Below are positions 44,083 to 44,440 of a stretch of 44,440 nt of DNA, piece by piece (positions within the stretch are counted from its first letter, which is position 1; each line of letters opens with the position of its first letter). The stretch comes from Gracilaria domingensis (lineage: Eukaryota; Rhodophyta; Florideophyceae; Gracilariales; Gracilariaceae), in NCBI GenBank assembly GCA_022539475.1, contig VCMS01000381.1, positions 1 through 44,440 on the forward strand, in the 5' to 3' direction. The translations under genes were made by a program, and so were the position numbers. Under the pieces are notes generated by a model. That model was not told the DNA's origin. It saw only the letters and a list, made by a program, of their open reading frames with translations, and did not search any database.

Positions 44083-44440
44083 AATCATTAAATCAAATTT
44101 GTTTTTAATTTAATCTTAAAAAATAAAAGTTTCTCAAATCTCAATCATATCTAAAGTCGTCCAAAACCTCTACATTGTTTAATAATGATAGTTGTTAGAT
44201 ATTAACCTTTAGTTTTTTCAAAGTTGGTACCACTTATGTACGTACTCATTCCGGAAAAGCAAAACTTGAGATATTATATTGACACCAGCATTTGGAACTT
44301 TATTAAGCTTCTGACTACGATTGTTGATACGTAGCTGCTGACATTCAGTAACAGCACCGATCATTGAATAGTTATTGAATTTAATTATTTTCTCCCATTT
44401 CTTTATATAAGTCGAATTTAACTCACGATTACTTTTTATT
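44083..44440 (-). repeat. Diverged inverted copy of 26,504-26,837
   Basis: The reverse complement follows 26,837 down to 26,504 and runs off the window, so the match may continue. It is 24 bases longer than its partner because of many small, mostly homopolymer, insertions. The pyruvyltransferase gene lies in the other direction and is not part of this copy. Confidence 0.85.

Noticed and set aside
1..44440. CRISPR arrays, tRNA or rRNA genes, telomere repeats
   Set aside because: No regularly spaced identical repeats, cloverleaf-like segments, rRNA landmarks or telomeric arrays were seen by eye; a tRNA scan was not possible.

Overview
The window looks like nuclear DNA of a eukaryote, dominated by decayed transposons and broken genes. 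There are no bacterial operons or ribosome-binding sites. One gene remnant belongs to the eukaryotic nucleolar RCL1 family, several remnants belong to the Tnp2 (CACTA/EnSpm-type) transposase family, and the best intact gene codes for a polysaccharide pyruvyltransferase with a Golgi-style N-terminal anchor. Few introns are evident. A florideophyte red alga would fit (galactans carrying pyruvate, mostly intronless genes), but this is an inference of low to moderate strength.

Layout. 1-3,540: no recognised gene; a two-unit direct repeat (395-1,130) and a GC-rich block (about 2,230-3,100). 3,541-4,623 (+): RCL1-like pseudogene. 5,477-9,017 (-): a broken class 3 lipase preceded by membrane-protein fragments. 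8,658-18,018 and 34,708-44,069: the two arms of a very large, nearly identical inverted repeat (9.36 kb each, 16.7 kb spacer; positions x and y pair as x+y=52,726, or 52,725 beyond a homopolymer at 11,160). Each arm carries, from its outer end, a truncated gene fragment, a secreted beta-helix-like protein gene broken differently in each copy, a MITE-like element, an intact 318-aa basic helical protein and, divergent from it, a decayed Tnp2 transposase.

Spacer (18,019-34,707): a Tnp2 tail fragment (18,037-19,281), a longer third Tnp2 remnant (20,332-23,450) with a MITE-like element inserted in it, an AT-rich island (about 25,340-29,220) holding the intact pyruvyltransferase gene (27,138-28,349), poorly defined sequence to 31,795, another MITE-like copy (31,796-32,043), an intact 170-aa gene related to the 318-aa arm protein (32,395-32,907), and a region dense in GGATATCC-like words (about 33,130-34,670). 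Beyond the right arm, 44,083-44,440 is a diverged inverted copy of 26,504-26,837.

Interpretation. Tnp2 transposons decayed here, short non-autonomous elements inserted, and a segment was then duplicated in inverted orientation. Nonsense codons shared by both arms predate the duplication; breaks found in only one arm postdate it. The most interesting protein-level signal is a family of small basic helical proteins (318 and 170 aa) with an aligned 71-residue block, one member divergently paired with Tnp2; it may be a second protein of this transposon group. Many differences between copies are one-base homopolymer changes, so some frameshifts may be assembly errors.
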